This document shows, piece after piece, positions 28,445 through 38,330 of a stretch of 40,807 nt of DNA. Both the position numbers and the translations under genes were made by a program. The first letter of the stretch is position 1. The number at the start of each line of letters is the position of its first letter. Source of the DNA: a virus; IMG/VR virus record IMGVR_UViG_3300022690_000311, positions 1-40,807 of that record; one strand, 5' to 3'. Below the pieces are notes generated by a model that was given only the letters and a program-made list of their open reading frames with translations, made no database searches and was not told the origin of the DNA.

Positions 28445-30378
28445 TGGGAGTGCCCATATATGGTGAGAGCTTAGTTGTAGACGAAGCTCTCTATGAAGAC
28501 AATTTTAGTCAAGTTCCACAGAGTAGTATGCGTGTATGGGGTGCTGGCGCTCATGAGGCATTCCTAGATAATCCTGTAGCTTCTATTTATAGGATGAGTG
28601 AGTTAAATAATCTCCGCGCTGAAGAAGGGGAGGACATCGGAGATTTGATTCTTAAAAAACAGTTTGACGGATTATATGGACAACTCGGATTACAATGGGA
28701 TGACCGTATGACTTGGGCCTCAGCTAAAGTATTAGCAGCGCGAAAAACGAGAGAACGTCAAAATCAATTCATTATGAGCAGAGGAAAAGGGACAGTTTTT
28801 GAAAAAGTGGGATTGTTTGGGACAAGTTTGGTTGCCAGCCTGATGGATCCGGTTAATATTGCAATGTCATTTCTTCCGGTTGTTCAAGCTCCTAGATATG
28901 CACGATTGACGCAAAGAACAGGTGGCTTTTTGGCTAGATTCCAATCTGGAATCATTAAAGCACCTAATCTTGTTGAAAAAGCGATGGGTGGAAGCACTAT
29001 TGCAAGAATACAAATAGGTCTAATCGAAGGTGCGGCTGGAGCATTACTAACTGAACCAGTTACTTATTTTGCAAGAAATCAGGAGCAAGCGGATTATACG
29101 GCTTTAGATTTCCTAAATAATATTCTCATTGGATCAGCGCTAGGGGCCGGGCTTCATGCTGGGACAGGAAAGATATCAGACATCTTTTCTGATCTTGGAA
29201 TGAAAAGAATTAACGCCGATTTAAGATCAGCCGAAATGGCAATGCGTCAAATGGTTGACGGTAAACGTGTCGACGTCAGTCCATTAAGAGCGATGGATGA
29301 TGCAGAGATAACAATTGCCAATAATGATTTTAGTTTAGATGGTAGACAAGTTGAAACAAGTTTAGAAATGGAAAGTCTAAATTTAGGGTCGCTTCCAGAA
29401 GTTGAAATTACAAATAGAACTAAAGCTGGCATTGAAGTCAGATTCAAAGGTGATTTTGGACATAATCTAACAGGTTTCGGATCAACCGTAGAAAGAGCGA
29501 CAGATAATCTGGTAGCTGAATTCAGAAGATTAAAAACAGACATTAGAAATAGTGCTATTAAGGGAAAGACTAGAGAACTTCAAAGCAATTTAGAAAGACT
29601 CGTCACTGAGAGAAATTTACTTAGGGCAAATTTAGAAGGAAGATCATCGTCACAATCTCTGCAAACAATCGATAAGTTACAAGCTAGACTTGATAGTCTT
29701 AATTCACCAGATGCATTTCAAATTAAATTGAGAGAGCTTGGCTTCCCGACAGAGACAAGGGATCAGATCAGGACAAAGATAGATGCGCTTGAACAACAAA
29801 GAAGTGAGATCTTTGGAAAAGGCCGTGGCAAAAAGAAGCTGCCAAAATTGGATGAAGAGGTGGCCGCTTTAGAATTCCAATTCAGAGACTTCATCAAAAG
29901 AAATGATGAAGGTAAGTTTGCCAAATCCAGGGAACTTCTTAGAAGGGAAAAATCGACCCTACGTAAACAGATTAAGGGTGCGGAATTGAAGTTTGATAGG
30001 AATAGAATATCAGCTAGACTCAAGAAAGTCGAAAAACAGATTGAATCTATGAGAAAACAGATCGAAGATAATGCTGTTAATTTGGTTCAAGATTATAAAT
30101 CAAAGAATTTAAGTCAAGAAACTGATTTATTTCCAAGTAGACCGCGTGATCCAGAGGTATTAGAAAAACTAGACCGTCCTGTAAAATCTGATATAGAGGA
30201 AGCTGAAACCGCGCTGAGGGATGTAGAAGAACTTTTAGAAGCTGAATTACAAGAAGGCTTACCTTCAAATCTTAGAAAGCAAATCGATGATACGGTTGAA
30301 CTCGGTAAATTGGTAGAAACGATGAGTAAAGCCCAAACTACTGGTATCGAATGCATGGCAGGATTAATAGATGGCTAA
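28444..30378 (+). CDS. Internal virion protein, gp16-like part 1
   Basis: The product is 644 aa. The N-terminal third has hydrophobic stretches suited to membrane insertion (VGLFGTSLVASLMDPVNIAMSF, IGLIEGAAGALLTEPV, ILIGSALGAGLHAG). Residues 350-640 are coiled-coil (ERNLLRANLEGRS, KLQARLDSL, LEQQRSEIFGKGR). I see no soluble lytic transglycosylase motif. Acts in DNA ejection; assignment by order and architecture. Overlaps the next gene by 8 nt. Confidence 0.7.
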   Translation: MGVPIYGESLVVDEALYEDNFSQVPQSSMRVWGAGAHEAFLDNPVASIYRMSELNNLRAEEGEDIGDLILKKQFDGLYGQLGLQWDDRMTWASAKVLAARKTRERQNQFIMSRGKGTVFEKVGLFGTSLVASLMDPVNIAMSFLPVVQAPRYARLTQRTGGFLARFQSGIIKAPNLVEKAMGGSTIARIQIGLIEGAAGALLTEPVTYFARNQEQADYTALDFLNNILIGSALGAGLHAGTGKISDIFSDLGMKRINADLRSAEMAMRQMVDGKRVDVSPLRAMDDAEITIANNDFSLDGRQVETSLEMESLNLGSLPEVEITNRTKAGIEVRFKGDFGHNLTGFGSTVERATDNLVAEFRRLKTDIRNSAIKGKTRELQSNLERLVTERNLLRANLEGRSSSQSLQTIDKLQARLDSLNSPDAFQIKLRELGFPTETRDQIRTKIDALEQQRSEIFGKGRGKKKLPKLDEEVAALEFQFRDFIKRNDEGKFAKSRELLRREKSTLRKQIKGAELKFDRNRISARLKKVEKQIESMRKQIEDNAVNLVQDYKSKNLSQETDLFPSRPRDPEVLEKLDRPVKSDIEEAETALRDVEELLEAELQEGLPSNLRKQIDDTVELGKLVETMSKAQTTGIECMAGLIDG

Positions 30379-32989
30379 AATAAAATTCAAGAATTGTGCT
30401 AGAAAAATAGCCGCTGATTCCAAAGGCGCTATCAGTGAGGCTGAAGCAAGAGCTTTTTTAGAAATTGTTTCCAACAGAGCGAGAAGAAAGCGTCTGGATG
30501 GGGATACAACAACACTATCCGATTTACTTGTCAGTGAAGGAAATAAACAGATCAAAGCGAACAAAGTTGAATCCGCGATTCAGAAACGGAATGCAAAACT
30601 TCAGGCGCTTAGTTTTATAAGAAACAAGGAAAGACTTGATCTCGCTGGAAGTAAATTCATTGGACTTAAATCTTTATTAGGTGGTCATGCTGGATTTATC
30701 CGGGCGTCTGTTGATGTTGATCAGAAGGCGACAAGGGCGAGAATCTTAGGCGATCTCCATGCTGACTTAGACGCAAAAGGACTTGTTGGCGCTTATAATA
30801 AAGACGAAGTTAGCCGGGCTCTTGCCAAAGAAATGGCTGAACTCAATTTGCCAAATCCAAAAGCAAATATTAGCGGAAATCCAAGGGCATTTGAAATAGC
30901 TAAGATCATTAACAAACACATGAAAAGAACAATCAACGAATTAAATTCTAAAGGAGCCTGGATAAGAGAGGTTGAAGGATACATTACTCGTCAATCACAT
31001 GATTCTGAAAAACTTAGAAAAATGGGTTTTGCTGGATGGTATAACCTTCTATTAGATAAGCTCGATAAAGAGGCGACATTCAAGGAAAGGGGTGTGCTTG
31101 AAGCTGATGAAAAAGATTTCCTCCTTGAAGTCTATGATAATCTCGTAACAGGAGATCATAACAAGCACGGACAATTAAGATTCGGCGTTAAAGAGGCATT
31201 GAGTAAGAGTGGCTTTGTTGCTAAAAAGAATTCACATGAAAGAGTTATCCATTTCAGAGATTCTGACGCATGGTTCGATTATAATTTAGAAGCTGGAACA
31301 GGGAGTCTTCAAAGCTCAATAAATCGATCTTTTCAATATATGGCAGATGATTTAGGACTCATGCAAAATATGGGGCCAAATCCACATCAGATGCTAGAAG
31401 ATTTGAAGCGAGCGGCCATCAATGATTTGAAACCAATCGCCGCAGATGTAAAAGATCTTAAGGCATCTAAAAGGGCACAGAGAGAGATTGATAAAATCAA
31501 AGGTGATGCATTAGATAATATTATGTCTGTTCTTGATGGATCCACTGATTTAATCGGAGGCAACTTTCTCGCAAGACAAAATGCTGCATTAAGAGCCGGT
31601 GTCAGGATGAACACGATGGGTGCAACTGTACTCACATCATTCACTGATGTCGCTAGCACCGCGAGTGAAATGAATTATCAATTTGGGACTAATTATCTTG
31701 GAAGTGTTGCTAAAGAAATGACACGACTTGGAACTGGTCTTTCTAAAGAAGGTAAGTCAGAAATGTACCGTATCTTAGGTGTCATGGCCGATAGAATGAT
31801 CGGCGAATATCATATGAGGTTCGATGCAGACGGATCAATGCCAGGTCAACGTGCAAAATTGGAATGGATATATTATACCCTTAACGGCCAAAGAGGATGG
31901 GACGCATTTAGGAAATCTGGCGCCGTCGCAGGAATGCTTAGTAACTTAGCTGGATTATCTAAATTGAAATTCAATGACATCCCAATGGAAACTAGAAGAG
32001 TGATGGGTCTTTATGAAATTGATGAATCTCAATGGTCTTTGTTTAAAAAGATTGTTCGGAAAGATGAATCTGGGACGGACTTCGTCACGCCAGAACTTGT
32101 TAAAGACATAGAAGATTCAGATATTTCAAAAATAATTGGGAAATCCGATAGAAAATCAATCGATCAATATAAACAGCGACTTGAAAGAAACGTTAGGGCA
32201 TATGCGGTAGACAGAGCCGATCACGCTGTCCCAACTCCAGGTGCCAATGAACGCGCTATCTTGCTCAGGGGAACCCAGCGGGGCACGCCAGAAGGCGAGG
32301 CTTTACGTCACTTTGCTATATTTAAGTCATTTCCAACTGCCTATCTATCTAAAATAATGATGAGAGACACATCCGGCAAGCTTCCAATACCAGCAGACGG
32401 TGGGCCAATCCAAGCCACTGAGTTTGGTCTAAGGGGTGCCGTAGAGGGGCTGAGAGAGGGTAAGGGCGCTTGGGGAGCTATCGCTCAGACAATGGTCGGA
32501 ATGACCGGCTTGGCTTATATGTCTATGGTCGCTAAAGATCTTGCGAAAGGACTGGAGCCAAGGGATCCAACTAAAGCAGAGACATGGCTTGCCGCTATGG
32601 CTCAAGGCGGTGGATTCGGAATTTATGGCGATTTTATGTTCGGTGAATTTAATCGTTATGGAATGAGCGTTACCCAAACATTCCTGGGGCCAACTGCCAA
32701 TCTTTTCGATGATATTGGTTCTCTCTATGCTAAATTCAGGGATGGTGACGATGTCGCTGCAAGTGCTGTAAGAATCATTAGGAATAATATGGGGATCTTG
32801 GCCAGTTTTGCGCCTAACAGATATATTGCTGTTCCAGCTATCTTGACCAATATGTTTTATACCCGAGCAGCCTTAGACCATTTGTTCTTATACCAATTAC
32901 AAGAAAACATGAATCCAGGATTTTTACGCCGTATGGAGAAGAGGATTATGCAAGAACGCGGCCAAGAGTTTATAATATCACCGAGGTAA
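30371..32989 (+). CDS. Internal virion protein, gp16-like part 2
   Basis: The product is 872 aa. Basic, helical N-terminus (CARKIAADSKGAISEAEA), a folded middle with EGYITRQSHD, then GVRMNTMGATVLTSFTDVAS, AIFKSFPTAYLSKIM and LAYMSMVAKDLAKG. The C-terminal half matches the end of T7-family gp16-like proteins, so what is one 1300-1400 aa protein in some phages appears to be two genes here. No lytic motif recognised. Confidence 0.7.
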   Translation: MAKIKFKNCARKIAADSKGAISEAEARAFLEIVSNRARRKRLDGDTTTLSDLLVSEGNKQIKANKVESAIQKRNAKLQALSFIRNKERLDLAGSKFIGLKSLLGGHAGFIRASVDVDQKATRARILGDLHADLDAKGLVGAYNKDEVSRALAKEMAELNLPNPKANISGNPRAFEIAKIINKHMKRTINELNSKGAWIREVEGYITRQSHDSEKLRKMGFAGWYNLLLDKLDKEATFKERGVLEADEKDFLLEVYDNLVTGDHNKHGQLRFGVKEALSKSGFVAKKNSHERVIHFRDSDAWFDYNLEAGTGSLQSSINRSFQYMADDLGLMQNMGPNPHQMLEDLKRAAINDLKPIAADVKDLKASKRAQREIDKIKGDALDNIMSVLDGSTDLIGGNFLARQNAALRAGVRMNTMGATVLTSFTDVASTASEMNYQFGTNYLGSVAKEMTRLGTGLSKEGKSEMYRILGVMADRMIGEYHMRFDADGSMPGQRAKLEWIYYTLNGQRGWDAFRKSGAVAGMLSNLAGLSKLKFNDIPMETRRVMGLYEIDESQWSLFKKIVRKDESGTDFVTPELVKDIEDSDISKIIGKSDRKSIDQYKQRLERNVRAYAVDRADHAVPTPGANERAILLRGTQRGTPEGEALRHFAIFKSFPTAYLSKIMMRDTSGKLPIPADGGPIQATEFGLRGAVEGLREGKGAWGAIAQTMVGMTGLAYMSMVAKDLAKGLEPRDPTKAETWLAAMAQGGGFGIYGDFMFGEFNRYGMSVTQTFLGPTANLFDDIGSLYAKFRDGDDVAASAVRIIRNNMGILASFAPNRYIAVPAILTNMFYTRAALDHLFLYQLQENMNPGFLRRMEKRIMQERGQEFIISPR

Positions 32990-32993
32990 TATA

Positions 32994-34388
32994 ATGACAG
33001 TATCAGACACAACACCTAAAGAACAATTTCCAGGAGATGGGGTTACTGTCGCATTTCCCTTTAATCATTTGTTTTTTGAAAATAGTGATGTTCAAGTAAA
33101 AAAATTAACTATATCGACAGGGATCGAGCAGATTATAACTACAGGATTTACAACTACGGGCGCTGGATCGCCCACTGGCGGTCTTGTCACATTCGATGTA
33201 GCCCCCACTACTGATGAAAGAACCACTCTGGAGAGAATTGTAGACTTAGATCAAAACGCTAATTATCGAGAAAATGAGGGCTTTCCTTCAGATGAGCATG
33301 AACAACAAATGGATCGTCAAACAATGATGATTCAGCAACAAGATCTAAAAATCAATAGATCTATTACCCTTCAATCCTCTGTCTTAGATGCATTCAACAA
33401 AGAAATACAAGGTCAACCAATAATAGGCGCATCAATTTTCGTTAATGAAACCAATGATGGTTTTGTATTTTCCGTTACTAATCTGCTTGATCTTAATCAA
33501 GCTGTTATCGATGCTGACGCCTCGGCTACTGCTGCTGCGACCTCAGAGACTAACGCTGCCACTTCTGAGACAAATGCGGCTAGTTCGGCTGCCGCAGCTT
33601 TGGTGTCTGAAGATAACGCTGCTGCGTCCGCAGGGACAACAACAAATCTCTTACCAAGCCCACAAGATACGCCTGATGACACTATTGAGACATTAGCCGG
33701 ATCTATTTTTGATCCATTTGATCGAACAAAATCTCCTACAGCAATCACAGCAGGGGCTGCAGACTCAGTTACTTTTCCGGTAGTTGGCGCGGATAGCAGG
33801 ATTGACCTTTTGGTAGTAGATAAAACTGGAACGTTTTCTAGGGTGGCTGGGGTGCAATCAGCATCTCCGGTAGCTCCAGCGTATCCAATAGATAAAGAAA
33901 CTATTGCCGAGGCCACGATTGACGAAACTGTTACCGTAGTTCTTGATACGGCTGACATCCGAGATGTTCGTAGGTTTAAAGATTTCATGCAAGGAACTCA
34001 AGAAATAAAACGATTGAGTTTCACAAGAGCTACAAATGTAAGCGGGGTACAGAATATAGCACATGGTTTAACAGGCACTCCCAGAAGCTGTGAGATTTTT
34101 ATGACGGGAGCCGCTCCGGCTCAAGATGGGTTTTCCGTTGGTCGATATTATGAAACTGAAGATGGAGTGAGTAATGCCCAGGCTTGTATGTTTCAAATTA
34201 ATAATGGTCTCGGAACCGGAGCGCATAAAAACTCAGACGACTTTGTTGCGGTTTATGCGGATGGTGGGACGGTTAAAACTTTTAAGGGTGTTCTTTCATT
34301 TGACGAAACAAACGCTACGATGACATGGACGATTGTTGCCACTCCAGCAACTAAAACAATGGATATTACTTTAGTAATAAGGACTTAG
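32994..34388 (+). CDS. Tail fibre protein (T7 gp17 N-terminus type)
   Basis: The product is 464 aa. Residues 1-125 (GDGVTVAFPFNHLFF, FDVAPTTDERTTLERIVDLDQ, FPSDEHEQQMDRQTMMIQQ) are the T7-like virion-attachment domain. Residues 165-205 are an Ala/Ser/Thr/Asn heptad (ATSETNAATSETNAASSA), a trimeric coiled coil. The C-terminal domain (TGTPRSCEIFMTGAAPAQDGF ...) is beta-rich and presumably binds the host receptor. It contains no chaperone domain that I recognise. Confidence 0.88.
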   Translation: MTVSDTTPKEQFPGDGVTVAFPFNHLFFENSDVQVKKLTISTGIEQIITTGFTTTGAGSPTGGLVTFDVAPTTDERTTLERIVDLDQNANYRENEGFPSDEHEQQMDRQTMMIQQQDLKINRSITLQSSVLDAFNKEIQGQPIIGASIFVNETNDGFVFSVTNLLDLNQAVIDADASATAAATSETNAATSETNAASSAAAALVSEDNAAASAGTTTNLLPSPQDTPDDTIETLAGSIFDPFDRTKSPTAITAGAADSVTFPVVGADSRIDLLVVDKTGTFSRVAGVQSASPVAPAYPIDKETIAEATIDETVTVVLDTADIRDVRRFKDFMQGTQEIKRLSFTRATNVSGVQNIAHGLTGTPRSCEIFMTGAAPAQDGFSVGRYYETEDGVSNAQACMFQINNGLGTGAHKNSDDFVAVYADGGTVKTFKGVLSFDETNATMTWTIVATPATKTMDITLVIRT

Positions 34389-34397
34389 GGAGGATAG

Positions 34398-34754
34398 ATG
34401 TTTGCATTAATTAAAGATTCTGATAATACCATTTCATCTATTTCAGATGTTTTAATTTCAGAAAATGGTCATACTTGTGTTGATCTTAATACAATTACCA
34501 TTAATGGTGACGCTGTTCCTGAAGACAATAAAGAAATGACACGCGGAAGTCTCACTGGATCAGGGCCATATACTTATTCAAAGCCTGTACAGACCACAGA
34601 AGAAGCACGGAAAATTTCTTGGGATTTGACAAGAGCCGCTGTTCCTTCACTAGATTGGTCTACTCTTACGGTTGAAGAAAAATTAGTTGTACAAGGAGAA
34701 TTTAACTCGTTGACTGACGCTCAGTGGACAACTTTAATAGCAAAGTATTCTTAA
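34398..34754 (+). CDS. Tail-fibre-associated protein (118 aa)
   Basis: Follows the fibre directly with GGAGG upstream. N-terminal beta part (SSISDVLISENGHTCVDL) and a C-terminal helical segment (TEEARKISWDLTRAAV, SLTDAQWTTLIAKYS) of a type often seen in fibre tips or assembly proteins. Role inferred from position only. Confidence 0.55.
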   Translation: MFALIKDSDNTISSISDVLISENGHTCVDLNTITINGDAVPEDNKEMTRGSLTGSGPYTYSKPVQTTEEARKISWDLTRAAVPSLDWSTLTVEEKLVVQGEFNSLTDAQWTTLIAKYS

Positions 34755-34765
34755 AAGGAGAGAAG

Positions 34766-35230
34766 ATGAAAAAATGGATTATTTTAATCGTTTGCAGTTT
34801 ATGTCTTAGCGCCTGTAGTTGGCAAGGCGTTAAGGATTACTTTATTGGCAAAAAAAAAGATGTTGTCACTATTGACCCTATAACCAAAGAAAAAACCGTT
34901 GTTACCACTTATGAACCTGCCCCTATTGACGCATGGATGCCGCTCTTAAGTGTTTTTGTTCCCGGTTTAGGGGTAGCCGCTGCCGCTGCAATGAGAATGG
35001 CGCGTAAGGCTACAAAAACCAAAGACGCTCTTATGGATGCGAACAAATTGGCTATTGAAGGTGCGGATTGGAAGAAAATTAATTCTGCCGAATCCTTTAA
35101 AATCCTACTTAAAGATTCTCAAGGGATTCATAGTGATGCGAAATTGTTACGCAAGGAATATGTAAAGTGGAGAGATAAGAGAGCTACAAAAGAAGCAAAC
35201 GCTAAGATTAGAAAGTTAGTGAAAAAATAA
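34766..35230 (+). CDS. Lipoprotein with central hydrophobic segment (154 aa)
   Basis: Start at ATG 34766 (AGGAGAG upstream). Signal peptide MKKWIILIVCSLCLSAC with lipobox LSAC and C17 as the lipidated residue. A second hydrophobic stretch (MPLLSVFVPGLGVAAAAAM) lies near residues 54-72, followed by a basic helical tail. Could be an outer-membrane spanin-like lysis protein or a moron lipoprotein; it lacks the Pro-rich short form of Rz1. It requires a Gram-negative style lipoprotein pathway. Confidence 0.72.
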   Translation: MKKWIILIVCSLCLSACSWQGVKDYFIGKKKDVVTIDPITKEKTVVTTYEPAPIDAWMPLLSVFVPGLGVAAAAAMRMARKATKTKDALMDANKLAIEGADWKKINSAESFKILLKDSQGIHSDAKLLRKEYVKWRDKRATKEANAKIRKLVKK

Positions 35231-36259
35231 ATGAGTGTTACCCCCTCTATTTACCCTGTCACAACTAGTGAATTAGCTATATCCCCAGGTTATAAAACTA
35301 ATAATTTCAGGAATCTTTATTCAACGTGTCTTATCAAAGGCTGTGATGTAACCATCAATGGTGGAGACAATACAAAATTTGATATAGCTTCAGGTACAGT
35401 AATCCATACGGACAATTTTACCGACCCTCTAAATCCTACAGGAGGTGGCGTTCAAGCATTCCCTGCAGTCACAGGAATACCTATAGCTGCAGATCCTGCA
35501 ACTTTGGTTTTTATAGATTTGAATTTAACGCCCATTGCCCTAGTTTCTCCTAGTTTAGCAATTAATGATATTGCTTCTGCTCGCAGAGATGGTGTTAATT
35601 TAGCGATTATTCAACACCCTGCAGGAGTGATTACAAGTATCGACCCTATTGTTTCTACGATAGGAATCGACTATATCCATCAGATCAAAGATTTATCAAG
35701 TGCAGTGGGAGCTATTCGTTTATCTGGATTGCGCATCGCTCCTAATGGCGCTAATCTCAGTTTAGATAGAAAGGCGGGAATATTTTATTCACAATTCTAT
35801 GAGAATTATTTTGTTGATAAGAAAAATCCCAGTCAGATAACTGCAGCACAGGAAACAGCTTTTTCGTTTCTTCCCATTTGGAGATTACTTGCAGGCGGTT
35901 CTGATATTGGAGCTTCCGTGACTGTCATTGATCCTTCAGTATATGATGATGGGACAGCAGTCGCATTAGACACTGAGCCACAAGGGATTGTCAATAATAA
36001 TCAAGCCCAAAATCTTAGAGTATATGAAGTCGGAGGCTCTGGAACTTTTGTAATTGAATATGGTCAAATCCTATATACCACTTTAAGCTTAGCCGTAGAG
36101 AGTGCATTCTCTGAAATTCACGTAACTTCTGGTTTAGTGGAGAACACATCTTTAAGAGCTATAATATCTATTAGAGGTGGCGCTGCTGACTTAAGCAATG
36201 TAATTGACGCAGTTATTTTAAATCCTCCAACAGATTTTAATACGGTTAGGGCGAATTAA
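35231..36259 (+). CDS. Probable virion appendage protein (342 aa)
   Basis: Beta-rich, low-charge protein (SELAISPGYKTNNFRN, CDVTINGGDNTKFDIASGTVI, LVFIDLNLTP). Composition and location among fibre genes suggest an appendage or receptor-binding accessory. It starts on the base after the lipoprotein stop. No family recognised. Confidence 0.55.
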   Translation: MSVTPSIYPVTTSELAISPGYKTNNFRNLYSTCLIKGCDVTINGGDNTKFDIASGTVIHTDNFTDPLNPTGGGVQAFPAVTGIPIAADPATLVFIDLNLTPIALVSPSLAINDIASARRDGVNLAIIQHPAGVITSIDPIVSTIGIDYIHQIKDLSSAVGAIRLSGLRIAPNGANLSLDRKAGIFYSQFYENYFVDKKNPSQITAAQETAFSFLPIWRLLAGGSDIGASVTVIDPSVYDDGTAVALDTEPQGIVNNNQAQNLRVYEVGGSGTFVIEYGQILYTTLSLAVESAFSEIHVTSGLVENTSLRAIISIRGGAADLSNVIDAVILNPPTDFNTVRAN

Positions 36260-36441
36260 TGGCTATTGATATTATTCCTGTGGCAACTGAAATAACAAGA
36301 TTGGAATCTTGTAGAGATGATGCGCTTACTAATGGAATGACTGATGAATACTTAAAATTCCGTGCAAGGGCCGCAGACATGCAAGTTATTTACGATGCTT
36401 TAGTTACTATTAAAGATGAAATAGAAAGTCTACACCCATAA
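36259..36441 (+). CDS. Small helical protein (60 aa)
   Basis: MAIDIIPVATEITRLESCRD, then DEYLKFRARAADMQVIYDAL. Predicted helical hairpin. One-base overlaps at both ends. Not recognised. Confidence 0.6.
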   Translation: MAIDIIPVATEITRLESCRDDALTNGMTDEYLKFRARAADMQVIYDALVTIKDEIESLHP

Positions 36442-36641
36442 TGAATAATAGTGATAGAGATGATTTACTTATTAGGATGGATGAACGTGTGGGATATATG
36501 CACGCGAGTTTAGAAAAAGTTAATAAAACGGTTGAATCTCATGATGATGATATTAAAAATGCGAAATCCTCTATTAAAGTATTGCGCTGGATATGGGTTA
36601 TATTCCTAGGCTTTTTAACTATCTGGAAATTACTTTTGTAG
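36441..36641 (+). CDS. XhlA-like membrane protein (possible lysis accessory)
   Basis: The product is 66 aa: acidic/coiled N-terminal helix (RMDERVGYMHASLEKVNKTV) and one C-terminal transmembrane segment (WIWVIFLGFLTIWKLLL). This is the layout of haemolysin XhlA-type proteins associated with phage holins. It is the best holin-related candidate in the late operon. Confidence 0.6.
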   Translation: MNNSDRDDLLIRMDERVGYMHASLEKVNKTVESHDDDIKNAKSSIKVLRWIWVIFLGFLTIWKLLL

Positions 36642-36898
36642 TGCATAGAGAATATTTACCTTTTTCTAGTCTCAATGATGCTGAATCTTGGATTGAAACT
36701 GTAGACGCTGCATTAGGTTACCCTAAAAATGGGACACAGACACATTCATTAGTTGTTCAGAATGGAAATAAAACTATTGTTTTATCGACTATAAAGGGTT
36801 TACCTTATATGAGCGAAGAACAAATAGATTCGCTCATGACACATGAGGAAGCAGTAGCTTCCGGACATATTATAATACCGGATGCTTTAGATGGCTGA
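36641..36898 (+). CDS. Hypothetical protein (85 aa)
   Basis: GTG start at 36641 overlapping the upstream TAG (TAGTG) is chosen over the longer opening that runs through the preceding gene. Small alpha-beta protein (HREYLPFSSLNDAESWIETV ... SEEQIDSLMTHEEA). Overlaps the lectin-like gene by 8 nt. Unknown. Confidence 0.6.
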   Translation: MHREYLPFSSLNDAESWIETVDAALGYPKNGTQTHSLVVQNGNKTIVLSTIKGLPYMSEEQIDSLMTHEEAVASGHIIIPDALDG

Positions 36899-37682
36899 AA
36901 AATTTAGATGGAGAGCTGATCAAGGAATAACCTTAAACGGTTCAACTGTTTCAAATTGGATTGATAGTGTCTCAGGACTCGGTATCCCCCAATCAGTAGA
37001 GGCTAATCAACCTGACTTTATATCTGATTCAAATAAGGGGCATCCTTCTGTTAAAGGAAATGGTACGAGTAAATCCTTGGAGACTTTCTCGGCAGCATCA
37101 GGGCTGCGACATAATACAACTAATTTTCCTTCTGGAATTTTGCATTTTCACGTAGTTATGAAATTGAATGCTTTGTCCAATCTTGGAAGGCCATTTGGTT
37201 TTGGGTTTTTTACTCCTGGTGAATGGCATTTAGTCCTTGAAACTGTCAGCAATGGTATTGATTCATTCTTTAATAAACTAGGAGCAACAGCCAGAAATCA
37301 AAGACTGTCTGCGGCCGAAATTCTCACGGCTGGTGTACTTATGACAATATCAGGTCAGTATGAATTAGGAACGAATAATCATAGTATATTTTTAGATGGT
37401 GTTAACGTAGTCGATTCGTCACCATCTACTGATAACGTAGCGGACACAGGTACAGATGATGGCTTTGCCATACTTGCAGCCCCTAATGGTGTATCTGCGG
37501 TAGCAGGACATTCAAATTCTGAAATCTATGATATAAGGATATTTGATGAAGCTCAGGATGCTGTCGCACTTGATAACGAATCAAGAAATTTTTGGGACAC
37601 TCCAGCCATCGGAAACGGTATTTATCCTAAAGCTTCTCTGCCTAAAGCGATATCTCCAGCAATCTTTTCTATTTATCCTTAG
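36891..37682 (+). CDS. Concanavalin-A/LamG-like lectin-domain protein (263 aa)
   Basis: Begins KFRWRADQGITLNGSTVSNW (the usual front of such phage lectin proteins), then a jelly-roll strand pattern including HFHVVMKLNALSN, GEWHLVLETVSNG, NHSIFLDGVNVVDSS and EIYDIRIFDEAQD. This domain binds carbohydrates, so it may decorate a fibre and attach to host polysaccharide. No hydrolase residues recognised. Confidence 0.72.
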   Translation: MAEKFRWRADQGITLNGSTVSNWIDSVSGLGIPQSVEANQPDFISDSNKGHPSVKGNGTSKSLETFSAASGLRHNTTNFPSGILHFHVVMKLNALSNLGRPFGFGFFTPGEWHLVLETVSNGIDSFFNKLGATARNQRLSAAEILTAGVLMTISGQYELGTNNHSIFLDGVNVVDSSPSTDNVADTGTDDGFAILAAPNGVSAVAGHSNSEIYDIRIFDEAQDAVALDNESRNFWDTPAIGNGIYPKASLPKAISPAIFSIYP

Positions 37683-37739
37683 GTTAATGATATTGAATTT
37701 AATATTTGTTAATATAAGTAATTAATTATAGGAGGTATC

Positions 37740-38087
37740 ATGACAATTCCAAATCCAGCCGCAGTGACCACCACAGATCTTATTTCTGGTAAGAAATCAA
37801 TAACTCAGGCAACTGGAGGTTTACGCACCGACTTCGTTCTCTTAGATCCAAATAGGAATACTTCTATCCTTGTTAATAAACAGGGCGAATCAGCAGTTGT
37901 ATCTGTTACAAATGATGCTTTTAACGCCAATATTGATGATGCAGCCGTCGAATTTTCTGATGTTTCAACTGGGACGTTAGACTATTTAGCCGGAGATTCC
38001 AAAGGCTTGACGGGAATGAAGATTGTATCAACTCCCGTTACAAACCCTGTTGAAGGCCGAATTATCCAATATAAAGAGGATCGTTAG
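37740..38087 (+). CDS. Hypothetical protein (115 aa), last late gene
   Basis: Perfect AGGAGG upstream. Beta-rich with a repetitive feel (RTDFVLLDPNRNTSILV, GESAVVSVTNDAF, TGTLDYLAGDSKGL). Stops 2 nt before the convergent regulator gene. Probably a minor virion protein; not recognised. Confidence 0.65.
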   Translation: MTIPNPAAVTTTDLISGKKSITQATGGLRTDFVLLDPNRNTSILVNKQGESAVVSVTNDAFNANIDDAAVEFSDVSTGTLDYLAGDSKGLTGMKIVSTPVTNPVEGRIIQYKEDR

Positions 38088-38089
38088 AT

Positions 38090-38314
38090 TTAAACTTCGC
38101 CTCTTCCTTCTTGATATGCGTTAATCTCTCCACGCACATAACTAACGATTCCCGCCCTAATCTCATTAGGCAAAAAGACCTGATATGAGCGATATCCTCT
38201 TTCTCTCATCTTATGATAATACTTTTGGGAACTATGGCGATAGTTCTGCTTACGCTCTTCTTCGTTAAAAACAGGTCTTTTAACGTGATGAGTTATTTTT
38301 TTAGCTTGTTTCAT
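38090..38314 (-). CDS. Candidate ribbon-helix-helix regulator (74 aa)
   Basis: Basic protein. Residues 42-49 (RSYQVFLP) can form the DNA-contacting beta strand and 50-68 (NEIRAGIVSYVRGEINAYQ) the first helix of an Arc/MetJ-like fold, although the second helix is truncated or short. The N-terminal 40 residues are very basic. It has its own promoter whose start region overlaps an ATAACTTTTTTAT element like the operators elsewhere, so autoregulation is inferred. Alternative: a basic RNA- or DNA-binding protein without an RHH fold. Confidence 0.55.
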   Translation of the reverse strand: MKQAKKITHHVKRPVFNEEERKQNYRHSSQKYYHKMRERGYRSYQVFLPNEIRAGIVSYVRGEINAYQEGRGEV

Positions 38315-38330
38315 GTATTTCTCTTATATT